From assembly GCA_030549175.1 (NCBI GenBank), contig JAUKUA010000003.1:5518001-5582000 (forward strand): DNA of 64,000 nt, read 5' to 3'. Below are positions 62,401 through 64,000 of this stretch, piece after piece; the stretch's first letter is position 1; every line of letters begins with the position of its first letter. Position numbers and translations under genes: made by a program. Origin of the DNA: Lasiosphaeris hirsuta. Taxonomy: Eukaryota; Ascomycota; Sordariomycetes; Sordariales; Lasiosphaeriaceae. Below the pieces are notes generated by a model. It ran no database searches, was not told the origin of the DNA, and was given only the letters and a program-made list of their open reading frames with translations.

Positions 62401-64000
62401 GGTTGTTGAGAAGAGGGAATGGTTCTGGCTTTGGGGTGGCGTAATCGGTCATTTTAGGGCAGAGGTGGGAGCATGTTTCTAGTACATCGCCTCATCTCGG
62501 CACAGTCAATAAAACCATTCACCAAATGGGTTTCTGATAAAACCGAATGCACCCCTGGGGTTTTGAGTTTTGCAGCCTGGAAAGTGCACTCATGTTACTG
62601 TTTGTGAGCTGGCCTCAAAGATTGGCCAGGATTCGGGAGGTCGATATATCGCCTCCCTTGTGATTCGGGCGTGCAATAATACGGATCAAACCGTGATAAA
62701 TGCTGATGGCCAGACTGCTCAGAGACAATGACATGATGAGGGTTCGGGGTGACTCCTCGCCTTGCTAATGCCGGTAATGAAAGGCGATAGACAGCTATAG
62801 ACAGGTGGGCTATCGAGTGCCCGACGTTGTAACGTCGTACTTACAGATAGCAGCATAGTTTTTGAGTAAACGAGTTGATGTATATCGGACAAACCCAGGA
62901 TATCCCCGGCTGAAGCATCACGGTGCCCAAATTAGACAGGGAAGCTGGGGTTGAAGTTCACAATCCATCAATGACATCACTTTCCCGGCGCCGTATTGGG
63001 CGAGCTTCATGTGGTTTTTGTTGAGGTCTTTGTTCACATGCCTGGTAAAACTGCATTGCTGCAATGGCTTTCTGATTGCTACTTGTCGACCCGAAAGAAG
63101 TCCTTTCCAATATCCGCAAATGGTTCTAACAGTGGGATAGTGGTACTCAGGCTACTGCAACTGGTTCCATATATGAAGGCATTTGACAGGTGCCAGTCCC
63201 GGTCTTTGCAGCAAGGTATTCTCCCGCGGTTTCGAGTAATGAGACCGCAATTTCTTAGAGGGCAAGGTGTCAGTGATTGCCCTACACCGTGGCTTTCTAG
63301 CGTTGGCTACATTTCGGGTGGTTGACAACAGCTGTTTCCACATTCCATTATTCACAGGATTGGGGGCAAACGTCCTGGCGGAAGCGCTGGCTTTGGATTG
63401 GGGAAAGCCGTTGCAGTCGTCTTAGATCGGCAACTAGACACTAAGCAGGGACGAATTACTGATCGCGTTGAGAACCTGGTCACGTCGCCCAACCCCCTCG
63501 ACGAAGGGCAAAACAACCAATCCGCGTGCTAATGCTCTCCTCTGCAGTTGAAGCTCGAACTTGGGGGCTGACGTGGTGGCGGGGGTTATCAGGCCCGTTG
63601 TTTCTGTTGGAAATGGCGTAGGTAGATAACGTTGAGCCGGGCTAGCTATCAGTCGATGGATCGAAACCGGGGCGCGGTCAAATGGTATGGCTCGACGACA
63701 GAGCTCACAACAACGGACTCACTAAACGGCTTTCCTGACCGTCTAATATACTCTACATCGAGAATTCAAGGTCAGCAGTACGATGTTATATCGAATCGAG
63801 TCGTGCTTTCGGAGGAGCGATGAGGTCAGGCGATTGGTGGGGTGTGTGGTTCGGAGGGGCGCTTCAACGCCTATCGCTATCGCGTGTCCATTCAGCAACG
63901 AGCCCTGACGGCATCCCGTGCTTTGTGCTGCCGCTGAGCGTCGCCCATTGCCCTGGCCCCAAGCTGCCCACCCAGTCTTCCCAACTTGTCGACAGCAGCT
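62401..64000. other. Intergenic region to the window end, no gene recognised
   Basis: After the rpl10 stop the last 1.6 kb have only short overlapping frames; the longest (62996-63325, +) has no ATG at its listed start and no motif. The 3' UTR of rpl10 is at the left edge. A gene beginning beyond 64000 may have its promoter here. Confidence 0.5.

Noticed and set aside
62996..63325. 109-codon frame after rpl10
   Set aside because: Its first codon is not ATG and the product has no motif; treated as non-coding.
1..64000. Search for a gene cluster or defence-like multi-gene system
   Set aside because: Neighbouring genes belong to unrelated housekeeping pathways, no polyketide synthase, NRPS, terpene synthase, heterokaryon-incompatibility (HET/NACHT) or transposase domain was recognised, and no CRISPR-like regular repeats were seen.

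Overview
The window is nuclear DNA of a filamentous ascomycete, most likely a Sordariomycete. Genes sit about every 2.3 kb on both strands. Many are split by 50-100 nt spliceosomal introns with GTRNGT donors and CTAAC-like branch sites. Several proteins belong to families typical of filamentous fungi (Vac7-like, DUF3824, a zinc-knuckle CnjB-like protein, an HNH_2 protein). No species call can be made from sequence reading alone. I see no bacterial operon, CRISPR array, tRNA or rRNA gene, secondary-metabolite cluster or intact transposon.

Layout, left to right: the 3' end of a lysine-rich protein (1-273, +); a short-chain dehydrogenase (-); Naa10/Ard1 N-acetyltransferase (+); a glycine-rich low-complexity protein (-); eIF2B-beta (-) divergent from Nhp2 (+); a small membrane protein (-); Nem1 phosphatase (-); a Prp2/DHX16-type spliceosomal helicase (-) divergent from the ER chaperone Scj1 (+); a large DUF3824 protein (-); a 3.4 kb gene-poor stretch; a VAP/Scs2 protein (-) divergent from a UBA-UBX protein (+); a YciI-like protein (+); a DUF2408 protein (-) divergent from ribosomal P1 (+); the peroxisomal acyl-CoA synthetase Pcs60 (-) divergent from a METTL7-like methyltransferase (+); a ten-zinc-knuckle protein (-); a lone aldo/keto-reductase-like fragment (+); sphingolipid delta-4 desaturase (+); Vac7-like protein (-); an HNH_2-family gene with an apparent frameshift (+); arylamine N-acetyltransferase (+); a coiled-coil protein (-); and the divergent pair RPL30 (-) / RPL10 (+).

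Most genes are housekeeping: translation (eIF2B-beta, P1, eL30, uL16, Naa10), ribosome biogenesis (Nhp2), splicing (Prp2-like), ER folding and lipid or membrane homeostasis (Scj1, Nem1, Scs2, delta-4 desaturase, Vac7). They are scattered as in a normal fungal chromosome and do not form one pathway. I rebuilt intron-exon structures by hand from reading frame and splice consensus. Each joined model keeps frame to its stop, but none is confirmed by transcript data.

The items most worth a second look are the frameshifted HNH_2 gene, the orphan aldo/keto reductase tail, the zinc-knuckle gene with an in-frame tandem splice donor and an unidentified domain between knuckles 3 and 4, an HEEL retention signal on Scj1, and a YciI protein with two good start codons. 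I found no convincing new multi-gene system.
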